Below, piece after piece: positions 27,517 to 36,685 of a DNA stretch of 64,000 bases. The notes below the pieces were generated by a model, which saw nothing but the letters and a program-made list of their open reading frames with translations, did no database searches and had not been told where the DNA came from. Each line of letters begins with the position of its first letter. The first letter of the stretch is position 1. Made by a program: the position numbers and the translations under genes. Source of the stretch: Calditrichia bacterium (GTDB lineage: Bacteria > Calditrichota > Calditrichia > RBG-13-44-9 > J075); the NCBI GenBank assembly GCA_028284445.1, contig JANQRS010000014.1:1-64000 (forward strand), read 5' to 3'.

Positions 27517-27712
27517 GGCTTTTCCATCCAGGTTCATGATTGATAAGGCTTACCTGTATTCTAAATTCAACATACAATGGATTTTCAGTGAAAGTATCAC
27601 ATATTCCTCAACAGTTTCTAATATACATGAGAAGTAAGAATAATCTCGAACCACTTGTGTGGATTGCGCTGACGATACTATATTCTCCACATCATATTTT
27701 AAGGATGGACAA

Positions 27713-28576
27713 ATGACGCAAGCGTCGAATTTCAGCAAGCTGGTCTATATTGTACTACTAATTAGCCTCAGTTCACTAAGCGCGCAGGTGATTTCCAGCA
27801 AGGTCACACTTCAAGCGGACCGTCTATTGCCGCAAGAAAGAGAGCTATTGCAGGAGATTCCGCCACAGCTTGAGAATTACATTAACAGCCACGAATGGTC
27901 TAACTCTTATCAAAAGATCGTTATTGATATGCGAGTGAACTTCGTTATCGAAACGGTGACTCAAAGGGGCTCAGAGCAGGTCTTTCGTGGCAGATTGGTG
28001 GTTAATTCACCGTCCGGAGAAAACTTCCTGGATCGCGGGATCGAATTTCCTTACCAGCGTGGACAGGGATTTCAGCACCAGCGTTCGCTGTTTGATCCCT
28101 TGCTTTCCGTTGTGGATTACTATGTGTATATGGTCATGGCCGGCGAACTGGATGCCTATTTGCTGAAGGCCGGAACCTTATTCTATGAAAAAGCCAAAAC
28201 CCTGGCGGACCAGGGGCAGGTTAGCAACTACTCGATCGGCTGGCGTAGCCGCCTCGAAGAAGTGCAGCTGATTACAGACGGTGACCATGATCCGCTGCGT
28301 GAAACAAAGTTCTACTATTACGAAGGCCTCTTCTATATCGAACAATATCAGGATGAAAATAAAGGCCGCGAAATGGCAAGCAAAGTGACCGAGCTTCTGG
28401 AAAGAGTGTATCGGCGTAAGCCAAATAGCTCGGCGCTGAAGCGATTCTTTGATTCTCATTACCAGGAGTTCTGCGGCCTTTTTGTATACGACCTGGACCG
28501 AAGCAATCGCGACATGATGATGAGAATTGATAACCGCCGTAGTGAAATCTATGACGCTTGCGGTCAATCCGAGTAA
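27713..28576 (+). CDS. DUF4835 family protein (type IX secretion-associated, PorD-like)
   Basis: A 287-residue exported protein. I chose the ATG at 27713 because AAGGA stands seven bases upstream; it gives a proper signal peptide (LVYIVLLISLSSLSAQ). The body matches DUF4835: ADRLLPQERELLQEIPPQL, YINSHEWS, then SLFDPLLSVVDYYVYMVMAG. In Bacteroidota this family is associated with type IX secretion, and I recall it being named PorD. A window protein with a matching C-terminal sorting domain (53386-55578) fits this. The upstream neighbour is divergent, and a lipoprotein gene follows after 36 bp. Confidence 0.8.
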   Translation: MTQASNFSKLVYIVLLISLSSLSAQVISSKVTLQADRLLPQERELLQEIPPQLENYINSHEWSNSYQKIVIDMRVNFVIETVTQRGSEQVFRGRLVVNSPSGENFLDRGIEFPYQRGQGFQHQRSLFDPLLSVVDYYVYMVMAGELDAYLLKAGTLFYEKAKTLADQGQVSNYSIGWRSRLEEVQLITDGDHDPLRETKFYYYEGLFYIEQYQDENKGREMASKVTELLERVYRRKPNSSALKRFFDSHYQEFCGLFVYDLDRSNRDMMMRIDNRRSEIYDACGQSE

Positions 28577-28612
28577 CAGCTGATGATGACGGAAGTAAAA
28601 GTAGGAATGTAT

Positions 28613-30166
28613 ATGCTGATCCGACGATTTGTTGTTTTCCTGATTTTGGGCTCTTGTTTGATGTATTTGGGCTGTGGTGAGGACGGTCCATCAAATGTTG
28701 ATGAACAGCGCCTCCGTGCGGTGCTTTTTGATAACCCCACCAATCTGGATCCGAGAACCTATTCTGATGCCGTTTCCTTTAGGGTAATAGAACAGGTGTA
28801 TGACTACCTGGTTCGCATGGATTCAACCGGATTTCCGAAGCTGCAGCTGGCAGAAAAACTGGAAACCCCGGACGATAAGACCTACATATTCACCATTCGC
28901 AGGGGCGTAAAATTTCACGATGGACAGCCCTTGAGCGCTTACGATGTTGCCTTTACATTTCAGTCGATAAAGGACCCCACGCTCAACGCCCCGCTTCGCA
29001 CGACTTATGAAATTATCGAGACCATTGAAGTCCAGGATTCCTTCCGCGTAAAATTCAGCTTAAAGCAAGCCTATGCGCCGATTTTGGCCGACCTGGAGGT
29101 CGGTATTGTGCCGAGGCATATCGTTGAAGCAGGCAGTATCGATCTGAAGCGAAATCCGATTGGCAGCGGACCGTTCAAGTTCAAGGAGTGGTCGAATGAT
29201 GCGTACCTGCGCTTGACTGCCAACCCGTATTACTGGCGGGGCACACCCGGATTGAATGAGATCGAGTTGAAGATTCTGCCGGAGGCCACCACCCAGGTTC
29301 TTGCTCTCGAGAACGGTGAAGTTGACTTCCTGCTGAACAATTTCCCGGAGAGTCATTTACCACGCTTTGAAAAGAATGACCGCTTGATGATTAAGAAAAG
29401 CCCCGGTTCAAATTATGTCTATCTTGGCTTGAATCAGGAAAACAAATACCTGTCAAATAAGCAGGTCCGTAAGGCGCTGGCGCACGCTGTCGATTTCCAA
29501 GCGATGGTCCGCAGTCTGTTTTTTGATTTGCATCGTCCGGCGAATTCAGTGCTCAACAAAAAACACTGGGCCTATAATCCGGCATTAACCCCCTATGAAT
29601 TTGATCCGGAAAAAGCCAGGACACTTTTGGATGCGGCCGGCTATCCGGACCCGGATGGCGATGGTCCGGAATCTCGCTTTGGGCTGGTATATAAATGCAC
29701 CGATAAGCTTTCCAGCCGCCAAAAAGCCCAGGTGGTTCAACAGCAGTTGAAGAACGTTGGAATAGATGTTGAAATAAAGAGCTTCGAATGGGGCACTTTT
29801 TTCGACGATATCAAGAAAGGTCGCTTCGACTTATTCTCGCTGTCTATCGTTGGTGTTTATGAGCCGGCAGTGTATGAACACTTCTTTCATTCCCGCAGCA
29901 TCGGCACTTCCAAGAATCGTATCGGCTACCGAAATTCGGAAGTAGATGAATTGATCGACAAGGCGAAGACCGCCATCGACATCGAAGAGCGTAAGAAATA
30001 CTACTACCGCATTCAGGAAATCCTGCAGGATGAACTGCCGGTGATTAGCATGTGGCATGAAACGAATTTTGCGGCCATTGATCGTCGTCTCGAAGGCTTC
30101 GAGATTTATCCGGCAGCTGAATGGAAAAGCCTGCACAAGATGCGCTTCCAAAGCGTGGCTGAGTAA
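28613..30166 (+). CDS. Peptide/nickel ABC transporter substrate-binding lipoprotein
   Basis: A protein of about 517 residues in family 5 of extracellular solute-binding proteins (DppA/OppA/NikA). From the ATG at 28613, with AGGA six bases upstream, it starts with a lipoprotein signal ending LMYLGC. Family blocks include NLDPRTYSDAVS, KLQLAEKLETPDDKTYIFTIR, VKFHDGQPLSAYDVAFTF and NPIGSGPFKFKEW. No permease or ATPase gene is adjacent, so it is an orphan binding protein. It precedes rnhB by 5 bp. Confidence 0.9.
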   Translation: MLIRRFVVFLILGSCLMYLGCGEDGPSNVDEQRLRAVLFDNPTNLDPRTYSDAVSFRVIEQVYDYLVRMDSTGFPKLQLAEKLETPDDKTYIFTIRRGVKFHDGQPLSAYDVAFTFQSIKDPTLNAPLRTTYEIIETIEVQDSFRVKFSLKQAYAPILADLEVGIVPRHIVEAGSIDLKRNPIGSGPFKFKEWSNDAYLRLTANPYYWRGTPGLNEIELKILPEATTQVLALENGEVDFLLNNFPESHLPRFEKNDRLMIKKSPGSNYVYLGLNQENKYLSNKQVRKALAHAVDFQAMVRSLFFDLHRPANSVLNKKHWAYNPALTPYEFDPEKARTLLDAAGYPDPDGDGPESRFGLVYKCTDKLSSRQKAQVVQQQLKNVGIDVEIKSFEWGTFFDDIKKGRFDLFSLSIVGVYEPAVYEHFFHSRSIGTSKNRIGYRNSEVDELIDKAKTAIDIEERKKYYYRIQEILQDELPVISMWHETNFAAIDRRLEGFEIYPAAEWKSLHKMRFQSVAE

Positions 30167-30171
30167 GACTG

Positions 30172-30792
30172 ATGAGCGACATTCCTGACAATCTTTCCAT
30201 TGAACATTTGATCTGGCAATCCGGTATTACTCGAATTGTCGGCATCGACGAAGCCGGTCGTGGCCCGCTGGCCGGCCCGGTCGTAGCAGCTGCGGTGATT
30301 TTTGAGCCCTATGCCTACATTGAAGGCGTCACCGATTCCAAAAAATTGAGCGCCGCTCGTCGCGAGCGATATTTTGATTTAATAAAGGAACACGCCATTG
30401 CTTATGGTATCGCCGGCGTTGATAATGTTGAAATTGATCGCATCAATATTCGGCAGGCGACATTCAAGGCGATGCGGATGGCCCTGGGCAGGTTAAAGCA
30501 AACGCCGGAATACATGTTGGTTGATGGCGAAGAATTACCAGGCGGTCTTTATCAGCAGGAAGGGCTGATAAAAGGGGATAGTCGCAGCTTCACAATTGCC
30601 GCGGCATCTATCCTGGCCAAAGTGACTCGCGATAAAATGTTACTCGATTTCCACGAGGAATTCCCGCAGTATGGATTTGACCGGCATAAGGGATATGGCA
30701 CGAAAGAGCATCGCCAATTGATCTTACAGCACGGTCCTTGCAAATGGCATCGGAAGACGTTTTTGAGGAAGTTGTTAGGAGAAAAGAACTAA
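30172..30792 (+). CDS. rnhB: Ribonuclease HII
   Basis: A 206-residue enzyme that nicks RNA-DNA hybrids and removes misincorporated ribonucleotides. The catalytic signature GIDEAGRGPLAGPVVAAAV carries the first two acidic residues (D and E), with a third Asp in YMLVDGEELPG and the fourth in TRDKMLLDFH. KGYGTKEHRQLI is also conserved. It is probably translated from the same message as the upstream lipoprotein. Confidence 0.96.
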   Translation: MSDIPDNLSIEHLIWQSGITRIVGIDEAGRGPLAGPVVAAAVIFEPYAYIEGVTDSKKLSAARRERYFDLIKEHAIAYGIAGVDNVEIDRINIRQATFKAMRMALGRLKQTPEYMLVDGEELPGGLYQQEGLIKGDSRSFTIAAASILAKVTRDKMLLDFHEEFPQYGFDRHKGYGTKEHRQLILQHGPCKWHRKTFLRKLLGEKN

Positions 30793-30820
30793 ATCCCAAA
30801 TTCCAAACCCAAACCTATAA

Positions 30821-31243
30821 TCACTTCCTCCGCCGCATCTGCTTCACGAGGGCTTCGATTTCTTCGCCACTCCATACGCGGCCCTCACCAATCCCCGGGC
30901 AAACTTGTGCTGCAGCATTCCAGCGATAGGCAGATTTGACGATTTCAGGCCAGAAGGGGTAGGTTCGGCACTGAACCGGACGCACAGGATATACCTGGCA
31001 GCGCCCTTCCTCCAGGAAAATGCAGTCTCCGTTCTCGTAAGAATTCAGTTCGAAAATGTCATCCTTCTGTGCCTTCAGGATAAATTTTTCGCGAAAATCC
31101 CCGACGTCCATTGCCAGATATTCGGCCATGTTTTCCATGTCTTGTCTGGTTAATTCCACGACACCGTCGGGATGACTGCAACACTGGCCGCATTCAGTGC
31201 AGCCAAATTTCAAACCTTGTTTATAAAACTTCTCTCTGGGCAT
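30821..31243 (-). CDS. YkgJ-family cysteine-cluster protein
   Basis: A 140-residue protein with the CxxxCxxCC zinc/iron cluster pattern (GCTECGQCCS), a middle CIFLEEGRCQVYPVRPVQCRTYPFWPE block and a distal Cys. This is the YkgJ/UPF0153 family, of unknown biochemical role. There is no signal peptide. It lies 6 bp downstream of the YkvA-like gene, indicating an operon, and converges with rnhB. Confidence 0.88.
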   Translation of the reverse strand: MPREKFYKQGLKFGCTECGQCCSHPDGVVELTRQDMENMAEYLAMDVGDFREKFILKAQKDDIFELNSYENGDCIFLEEGRCQVYPVRPVQCRTYPFWPEIVKSAYRWNAAAQVCPGIGEGRVWSGEEIEALVKQMRRRK

Positions 31244-31249
31244 GATAGA

Positions 31250-31681
31250 CTAATTTGTGGGGTGTGCGGCGCCATTTGCGGATGGCGTAATATTGTTTTT
31301 TTGGAATGAATCAAAGCGGGCAATTTCATCTTTGATGGCATTGGCCACCAGACCGATTACAGTAGCGTCATCGACAAAGCCCAGACCGGTAATGACATCC
31401 GGGATAACATCCAGCGGGTTGAGAAAATAAATGATGGCAGCAACCATCAACACCAGGGTTTTCCAGGGGATGAGCCGATATTCGCCGCGACGGTATGCCC
31501 CCAGCATCCTGAGAAGGATTCGGAGATCATGCCAGAAAGAGCCGATCTTTTCGCGGTTGTCGTTTGCCTTGTTAATTGCGCGTCCAACAACCTGATCAAT
31601 TTCTTCCTCTTTTTTGAGGACTTCTTCGGCCTTTTTGGAGGCGTCTTCAATGCCTTTTTTTATTTTCCCGGAACGTTTCAT
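31250..31681 (-). CDS. YkvA-family (DUF1232) membrane protein
   Basis: A 143-residue protein with one clear hydrophobic segment (TLVLMVAAIIYFLNPLDVIPD) containing the DUF1232 hallmark YFLNPLDVIPDVI. A charged coiled coil occupies the first 45 residues. The family is widespread and of unknown function. It is coupled to the YkgJ-type gene downstream. Confidence 0.87.
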   Translation of the reverse strand: MKRSGKIKKGIEDASKKAEEVLKKEEEIDQVVGRAINKANDNREKIGSFWHDLRILLRMLGAYRRGEYRLIPWKTLVLMVAAIIYFLNPLDVIPDVITGLGFVDDATVIGLVANAIKDEIARFDSFQKNNITPSANGAAHPTN

Positions 31682-31941
31682 CTTAATTTTTGATATCAGA
31701 AATAAGTGATGATGATATCTATACAGAATTATTGTAAAATATACATTCGTGCTGCTTGGTTTGAACGGCTCCTGATTCGAACGTGCCTACATTACTGATA
31801 TTCAAGCAGATATTCCTAACATGTCGCTTGAACAGATGCTGAGAAAGTTATGATCGTGACTGCGCTAAGACAAGCAAAAATATCTTCCTGTGATTGTCTC
31901 TTGTTGTTCCTAATCATTCCCAATGAGTATATTGGTGGATC

Positions 31942-32616
31942 ATGAGGGGAATTATTAAATTCGTCTTCGCCTCGTTTTGTCTGCTTGGCATTTTCGGCTA
32001 TACTGATGCCCTCACGCAGGTTGTTCGGCGGCAGCTCCAGGATGCGGATATCTATTTCACCTTTGTCCTGGGCGCGATTATCTACATTATCATGTGGCTG
32101 GCCTTTTATTCCCGAAAAGAGCGCTTTTGGAGCATTATTGAGCACGAGATGACACATGCACTCTTTGCTCTCCTTTCCCGCAAAAAGATACATTCTCTTT
32201 CTGCCAGTCGTGATGGGGGGCGGGTTGAAATAGAGGGGGAAAATTTCATGATTGCCCTCTCTCCATACTTCTTTCCGCTTCTTGCAATGATCGTGGTAAT
32301 ATTGAAGCCTTCCATTTTGCCTCAATACCAGTGGATTCTAAACGGGGTAATGGGGTTTGCCTTTATGTCTCACTTGTTGCACATGACCAAGGAATTCCAC
32401 CCTGCGCAACCGGATCTCCGGCGAACCGGAATGTTATTTTCCCTGATCGTTGTTGTTTTCTTTAATTTGTTCTTTTTTGGGGTATGCCTTGCTGCACTGG
32501 ATGGCGAATGGTCTTTAATAATCAACTTTATTCGCAGCGGATTCGATAAGACCGCGATGTTTGTTAGCGGCCTGTTTTACGGGTTTTATGAAAATGCTAT
32601 CAGGGGATTGTTTTGA
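31942..32616 (+). CDS. Integral membrane protein with HExxH motif (M50-like)
   Basis: A 224-residue protein with about six transmembrane helices. H68-E69-M-T-H72 in IIEHEMTHALFALL is a HExxH zinc-protease motif at the edge of a membrane helix, as in intramembrane M50-type peptidases. A GGRVEIEG turn follows and SHLLHMTKEFHPAQPDL near residue 142 could supply the third ligand. Overall similarity to site-2 proteases is weak, so protease activity is a guess. Its 3' end overlaps the convergent phosphatase gene by 17 bp. Confidence 0.6.
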   Translation: MRGIIKFVFASFCLLGIFGYTDALTQVVRRQLQDADIYFTFVLGAIIYIIMWLAFYSRKERFWSIIEHEMTHALFALLSRKKIHSLSASRDGGRVEIEGENFMIALSPYFFPLLAMIVVILKPSILPQYQWILNGVMGFAFMSHLLHMTKEFHPAQPDLRRTGMLFSLIVVVFFNLFFFGVCLAALDGEWSLIINFIRSGFDKTAMFVSGLFYGFYENAIRGLF

Positions 32617-33124
32617 TCGCACCTGGTATATTGTCACGAACCGTTTGCCGAATGATTGGCCAAATGCGCTTGATTTCGCTTTTTATTTCTTCAAATGTTG
32701 CCTGATAAAATTCTACGCGCTTCCCAAATGGATCCTGAATTGTTACGCTCGCGCCGGTGTTCTCGCGCATGTATTCACGCAGCGTAAAGATCTTGCTGGA
32801 ATGATGCGGGAAAATTTCGCTTAAGTCTGTTTTTTGATTATAGGACATACAAAGGATGAGGTCTGACTCATTCATCTGGCGCAGTGCGATTGGCTGTGAC
32901 ATGTGGTCGCTTACATCGTAGCCGTTCTCGGCACAAACCTGTTCCGTGAAGCGGGCTGCAGACATGCCACTTGCGGCCATCGTGCCAGCGGAATCAATCA
33001 GTATTTCGTTTGTCAAGCCGTCGCGATCAACCAAATCCTGCATGACACATGTTGCCATAGGGGTACGACAAATATTCGCTGTACACACGAATAAGATGCG
33101 GTATTCATTCGTTTCAAGGGCCAT
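32600..33124 (-). CDS. Low-molecular-weight protein-tyrosine phosphatase
   Basis: A 174-residue LMW-PTP/arsenate-reductase-fold protein. The P-loop is C14-TANIC-R20-T, fitting C(x)5R(S/T), and the general acid Asp is in QDPFGK near residue 140. It lies downstream of tsaC on the same strand; the same pairing occurs as ywlC-ywlE in Bacillus. Arginine-phosphatase (YwlE-like) rather than tyrosine specificity is possible. Confidence 0.88.
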   Translation of the reverse strand: MALETNEYRILFVCTANICRTPMATCVMQDLVDRDGLTNEILIDSAGTMAASGMSAARFTEQVCAENGYDVSDHMSQPIALRQMNESDLILCMSYNQKTDLSEIFPHHSSKIFTLREYMRENTGASVTIQDPFGKRVEFYQATFEEIKSEIKRIWPIIRQTVRDNIPGAIKTIP

Positions 33125-33227
33125 AAAAATCCAATAGCTAAGTAATCGAACGCTGCAACTCTTTAGAGAGAGTCGCTGTTGGTCTCAAAAAATTAATTCT
33201 TAGTCTGTCCAGGTGATTTCTTCGAAT

Positions 33228-33869
33228 CTACACATTTCGAAATAGAATTTCAAATGCTTCTGCGGAAAATTTACCTTCGCGGAAACAATCAAATGTGCCG
33301 CTTTCCAAGTCCAGGCTAATGATAGTTGATGGCAGGCCTTCGCGGCATGGACCGGCATCAACCAGAATATCCGCGCCGGAGGCTATCTGTGCTTCAACAT
33401 CAGTTGCAGAAACCGGCGGTGGTTGCCCGGCAGAGTTGGCGCTGGTCGTAATGATCGGTGCACCCGCTGCCTCAACCAAAGCCAATGACAACTGATGGTC
33501 CGGGAGACGGAAGCCCAGACTTTCAAACTGATTCCAGAAGTCAAGTTTAAACGTCTGTTGATGGGCCAGAATCAAGGTGACAGGCGCCGGATACAGCGTT
33601 TCCAGCAACTTCTGAAGCTTTGGCGTCGACCAGCCAAGCATATCCACAATCTGCCTGGTGTCAGAAACCAGCAGTGAATAGGGCTTGTCGGGCGCCCGGC
33701 CTTTAAGTGCCGTGAGGCGCTCAATTCCTTTTGATGAATCCCAACGTACTGCCAGGCCGTAGACCGTTTCCGTAGGATGACATACAATCCCGCCATTTTG
33801 CAGCACGTTTCCGAGTTCTGTCAATTGGTTAGGGGAGAGAGGATCATCCCCCAATTGAATCCGGTTCAT
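33228..33869 (-). CDS. tsaC: L-threonylcarbamoyladenylate synthase (TsaC/Sua5/YciO family)
   Basis: A 213-residue enzyme that makes threonylcarbamoyl-AMP for the t6A37 tRNA modification. Characteristic blocks are GGIVCHPTETVYGLAV, LKGRAPDKPYSLLVS and TTSANSAGQPPP. The ATG at 33869 is preferred over 33881 because GAGG stands six bases upstream. The gene overlaps the end of the heptosyltransferase gene by 26 bp. It lacks the extra Sua5 C-terminal domain. Confidence 0.92.
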   Translation of the reverse strand: MNRIQLGDDPLSPNQLTELGNVLQNGGIVCHPTETVYGLAVRWDSSKGIERLTALKGRAPDKPYSLLVSDTRQIVDMLGWSTPKLQKLLETLYPAPVTLILAHQQTFKLDFWNQFESLGFRLPDHQLSLALVEAAGAPIITTSANSAGQPPPVSATDVEAQIASGADILVDAGPCREGLPSTIISLDLESGTFDCFREGKFSAEAFEILFRNV

Positions 33870-34926
33870 TGTATTCCTCATTTTGCAGTATTTCGTTGAT
33901 CACGTCATAAGCCTGATCAACAGAAATAGATTTCATGCACTCAAATGTTTTTATCGGGCATTGATGATGCCCGTGACTGCCGCAGGGGCGGCAGTCGAGA
34001 TTCAGCTCTGTTTCAACAATGCGGTCCTGTGGACCATAGGGATAGAATCCAAAAGACGGGACGGTCGCGCCAAAGATCGCAATGACCGGGCGACGAACGG
34101 AGACCGCCAGATGAAGCGGGGCGCTATCATTGGTAATCAATAAGCGACAATGCGATATCAGCAGCGCCGACTGACGTAGCGATAATTGTCCAACGGTATC
34201 GACGAGTGGACTGGTCGCAACTGCCTTGATATTGTCGATGGTTTTCGCATCTGCCGGGCCACCGACCAACACAGCCTGCATACCACTTTCATAGATCCTG
34301 TCACACAACCCGGCAAAGCGCTCCGGTAGCCAGCGCTTGGTGGCCCACACTGAGCCGGGGGCGACCGCCACCAGTGGCCGTTCAGTCAGTGATGACTCAA
34401 GGATCGCTTCCACCGCCATATGATCTGCCGCTTCAAAATATAACTGTGGATACACCGGATTAGTCTTCTCATACCCCAGCGGCGCCAGCAAGGCCAAATT
34501 ACGATCCACTTCATGCAAGTCATTACGTCGGTCAACAGTCTGTGAGAACGGCCACTTTCCGGCGCTGCTGCTGAACCCGATGCTGTGAGGGATAGATGCC
34601 AGCCAAATCAGCAGTGCGCTGCGGAGAGAGCGATGAGGGACCAATGCCAGATCATATTGCCGGGCCTTCAGTTCGCGACCGGTTTGCCATAGCTGTTGAA
34701 TGCGCCCGTTTCGAGAATGTTTGTCGTAAACGATCACTTTATTAATGATAGGGTTATTCGCAAGAAGATTCCGCGATGGGGGAATGGTTAGAAAATCGAT
34801 CTCTGCGTTCGGAAAGCGCCGATGTGTTTCCTGTAATAGTGGCAAGGTGAGGATGATATCACCGAGGAACGCCGTGTGCAAAATGAGGATTCGCTCAACA
34901 GACTCATTCAAATGCTGCTTATTCAT
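33844..34926 (-). CDS. ADP-heptose:LPS heptosyltransferase (GT9 family)
   Basis: A 360-residue GT-B glycosyltransferase of family GT9 that adds heptose to lipopolysaccharide inner core. Blocks are ILHTAFLGDIILTLPLLQ at the N-terminus, VAVAPGSVWATKRWLPERFA, and LLITNDSAPLHLAVSVRRPVIAIFGATVP, which holds the nucleotide-binding loop. Similarity is closest to heptosyltransferase II (WaaF). It implies an outer membrane with LPS. A Cys-rich end (CRPCGSHGHHQCPIKTFEC) is common in the WaaF group. Confidence 0.9.
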   Translation of the reverse strand: MNKQHLNESVERILILHTAFLGDIILTLPLLQETHRRFPNAEIDFLTIPPSRNLLANNPIINKVIVYDKHSRNGRIQQLWQTGRELKARQYDLALVPHRSLRSALLIWLASIPHSIGFSSSAGKWPFSQTVDRRNDLHEVDRNLALLAPLGYEKTNPVYPQLYFEAADHMAVEAILESSLTERPLVAVAPGSVWATKRWLPERFAGLCDRIYESGMQAVLVGGPADAKTIDNIKAVATSPLVDTVGQLSLRQSALLISHCRLLITNDSAPLHLAVSVRRPVIAIFGATVPSFGFYPYGPQDRIVETELNLDCRPCGSHGHHQCPIKTFECMKSISVDQAYDVINEILQNEEYNEPDSIGG

Positions 34927-35241
34927 CGAGATATACCCGTTTTTGGGCCAATCGTGTGATTATCATCAAATCGGCATTTCCTGACCGCTGGATATGAAAA
35001 ACCACGCTGTAGGTAAATACGAAGGGGTTTAGATTGTAAGTCTATTAATATCAATGAGTTAAATTGTTTCGATTTTAGGTTTCTTTGCGAAATAGTCAGG
35101 AAAATTACTTTTTTGGCGAATTCGACAAAACTTGCCTAAACATTTAATTTTTGAAAAAATATGTAACTTAAATCAACACGACTTTTTCCCTTGTTCGTAT
35201 TATGTAGTCAGAAACCAAGTGAACAGTCATGAGGAGGTTCT
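34927..35241. other. Divergent intergenic region, 315 bp
   Basis: An AT-rich spacer between the heptosyltransferase gene (minus) and a small ORF (plus). It should contain both promoters. No hairpin, repeat or RNA gene was recognised. Confidence 0.4.
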
Positions 35242-35454
35242 ATGAAAACATTGATCCAGGTACGGCAAGAATATGAATCAAATTACAAAAAAATTCTGGA
35301 CATTATCACCGAAATGGGCGGCGACGAATACATCAAATTCCATCGTCAGAAGAAATCCAATTTATACCGCAAATTAACTGAGCTCCAGACCAAGGAGCAT
35401 TATCTCGACGAATTGGAAAATCGGATGCATACGCGTCAAAGCGTCCTGCACTAA
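35242..35454 (+). CDS. Small conserved-looking helical protein (70 aa)
   Basis: A 70-residue protein, highly charged and predicted to be almost entirely helical, with the second half a likely coiled coil (KKSNLYRKLTELQTKEHYLDELENRM). A strong Shine-Dalgarno (GAGGAGG) precedes the ATG, which is the main reason to believe in it. No family is recognised. It stands alone between divergent and convergent neighbours. Confidence 0.6.
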   Translation: MKTLIQVRQEYESNYKKILDIITEMGGDEYIKFHRQKKSNLYRKLTELQTKEHYLDELENRMHTRQSVLH

Positions 35455-35700
35455 GTCCTGAATTTGGTTCTACTGGTTTTACAAATTTGAACACATCGCA
35501 ATAGATCTTAAATATAGATAGCGCTTTAGTACAGCAAAAAGCAATCGGCTGATGTCTCGCTCCGGTTAATGCAGATAGCGAACTTCGCACTGATAATATC
35601 GAATGTATCAGGCCTTTCTCCTGAGGTTCGTATCGAATAACCTTGACAATCTGTGTCCGATTGTATGTCTATATGTATTTTTAGGATCTAGAGATGTAAG

Positions 35701-35744
35701 ACGATCGAGTCCTCCGTTATATTTGGGGACTCGATCGTTGTTTT
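35701..35744 (+). terminator. Strong intrinsic terminator (plus-strand orientation)
   Basis: A 12-bp perfect stem (35701-35712 with 35727-35738, arm ACGATCGAGTCC) is followed on the plus strand by TGTTTTTATAG. The minus-strand flank has no T-tract, so it terminates rightward transcription, either from the small ORF at 35242 or from an unrecognised transcript starting near 35680. It would also insulate the convergent argF gene. Confidence 0.8.
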
Positions 35745-35753
35745 TATAGCTGC

Positions 35754-36671
35754 TTAGGCTTTTCCTGCCAATTTTACCATAATTGCTTTCTGAACGTGCA
35801 TGCGATTTTCGGCTTCATCGAAGACGATTGACTGCTTGCCTTCCATAACCTCGTCGGTGATCTCATCACCGCGATGTGCCGGGAGACAGTGCATCACCAG
35901 TGCATCATCTTTGGCATGCGACATCAACGTCGTGTTCAGCTGATAGGGCATGAAGATTTTTTTACGTTCCGCTGCTTCTGCTTCCTGTCCCATACTGGCC
36001 CACACGTCAGTGTAGACAATATCCGCATCAGTAACCGCTGCTATCGGATCGGAAATCAATTCAATTTTGCTGATGCCTGCATCGTTGGCGCGGTGCAAGG
36101 TATCGGGATCTGGCTGATAGTCGCGTGGACTGCAGATAACCAGGTGAATCGGCACCCGTGCGGCAAAATTGATCCATGAATGCGCAATGTTATTGCCATC
36201 GCCGACATAAACTATTTTGAGATTGTCCAGCGTGCCCTTGTGCTCGAGAATTGTAAAGGCATCGCACATTATCTGACATGGGTGGTTGTAGTCCGTTAAA
36301 CCATTTACCACCGGCACGTCGGAATATTCGGCCAGTTCTTCAATATCAGAATGCGCAAAGAGCCGCGCCATAATGATGTCGTTATAGCGGGCAATGACCC
36401 GAGCGACATCTTTTACGGCTTCGCGTGTGCCAATACCAATATCCTGCGGCGCCAAATAGAGGGCAGTACCGCCGAGTTGGAAGATGCCGGTTTCAAATGA
36501 CACGCGCGTGCGGGTGCTGGGCTTGGCGAAAATCATTGCCAGCGAGTAACCTTTGAGCAAGTGATGCTCTTCACGGCGTTTGGTTTTGTCTTTCAGGTCT
36601 TTCGTGAGGGCAAATATATCGAATATTTCATCCCGTGTCAGTTCATCGATTGCCAAAAAGTGCTTCTTCAT
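35754..36671 (-). CDS. argF: Ornithine carbamoyltransferase
   Basis: A 305-residue enzyme that joins carbamoyl phosphate and ornithine to citrulline in arginine synthesis. The carbamoyl-phosphate motif STRTR is at residues 52-56, HPCQ is in DYNHPCQIMCD, and the ornithine-loop/catalytic Cys motif is MHCLPAHRGDE. AGGAG precedes the ATG. It lies 14 bp downstream of hslU, and no other arg gene is nearby, which is an unusual partnership. Confidence 0.94.
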   Translation of the reverse strand: MKKHFLAIDELTRDEIFDIFALTKDLKDKTKRREEHHLLKGYSLAMIFAKPSTRTRVSFETGIFQLGGTALYLAPQDIGIGTREAVKDVARVIARYNDIIMARLFAHSDIEELAEYSDVPVVNGLTDYNHPCQIMCDAFTILEHKGTLDNLKIVYVGDGNNIAHSWINFAARVPIHLVICSPRDYQPDPDTLHRANDAGISKIELISDPIAAVTDADIVYTDVWASMGQEAEAAERKKIFMPYQLNTTLMSHAKDDALVMHCLPAHRGDEITDEVMEGKQSIVFDEAENRMHVQKAIMVKLAGKA

Positions 36672-36685
36672 ACAAACATCTCCTG

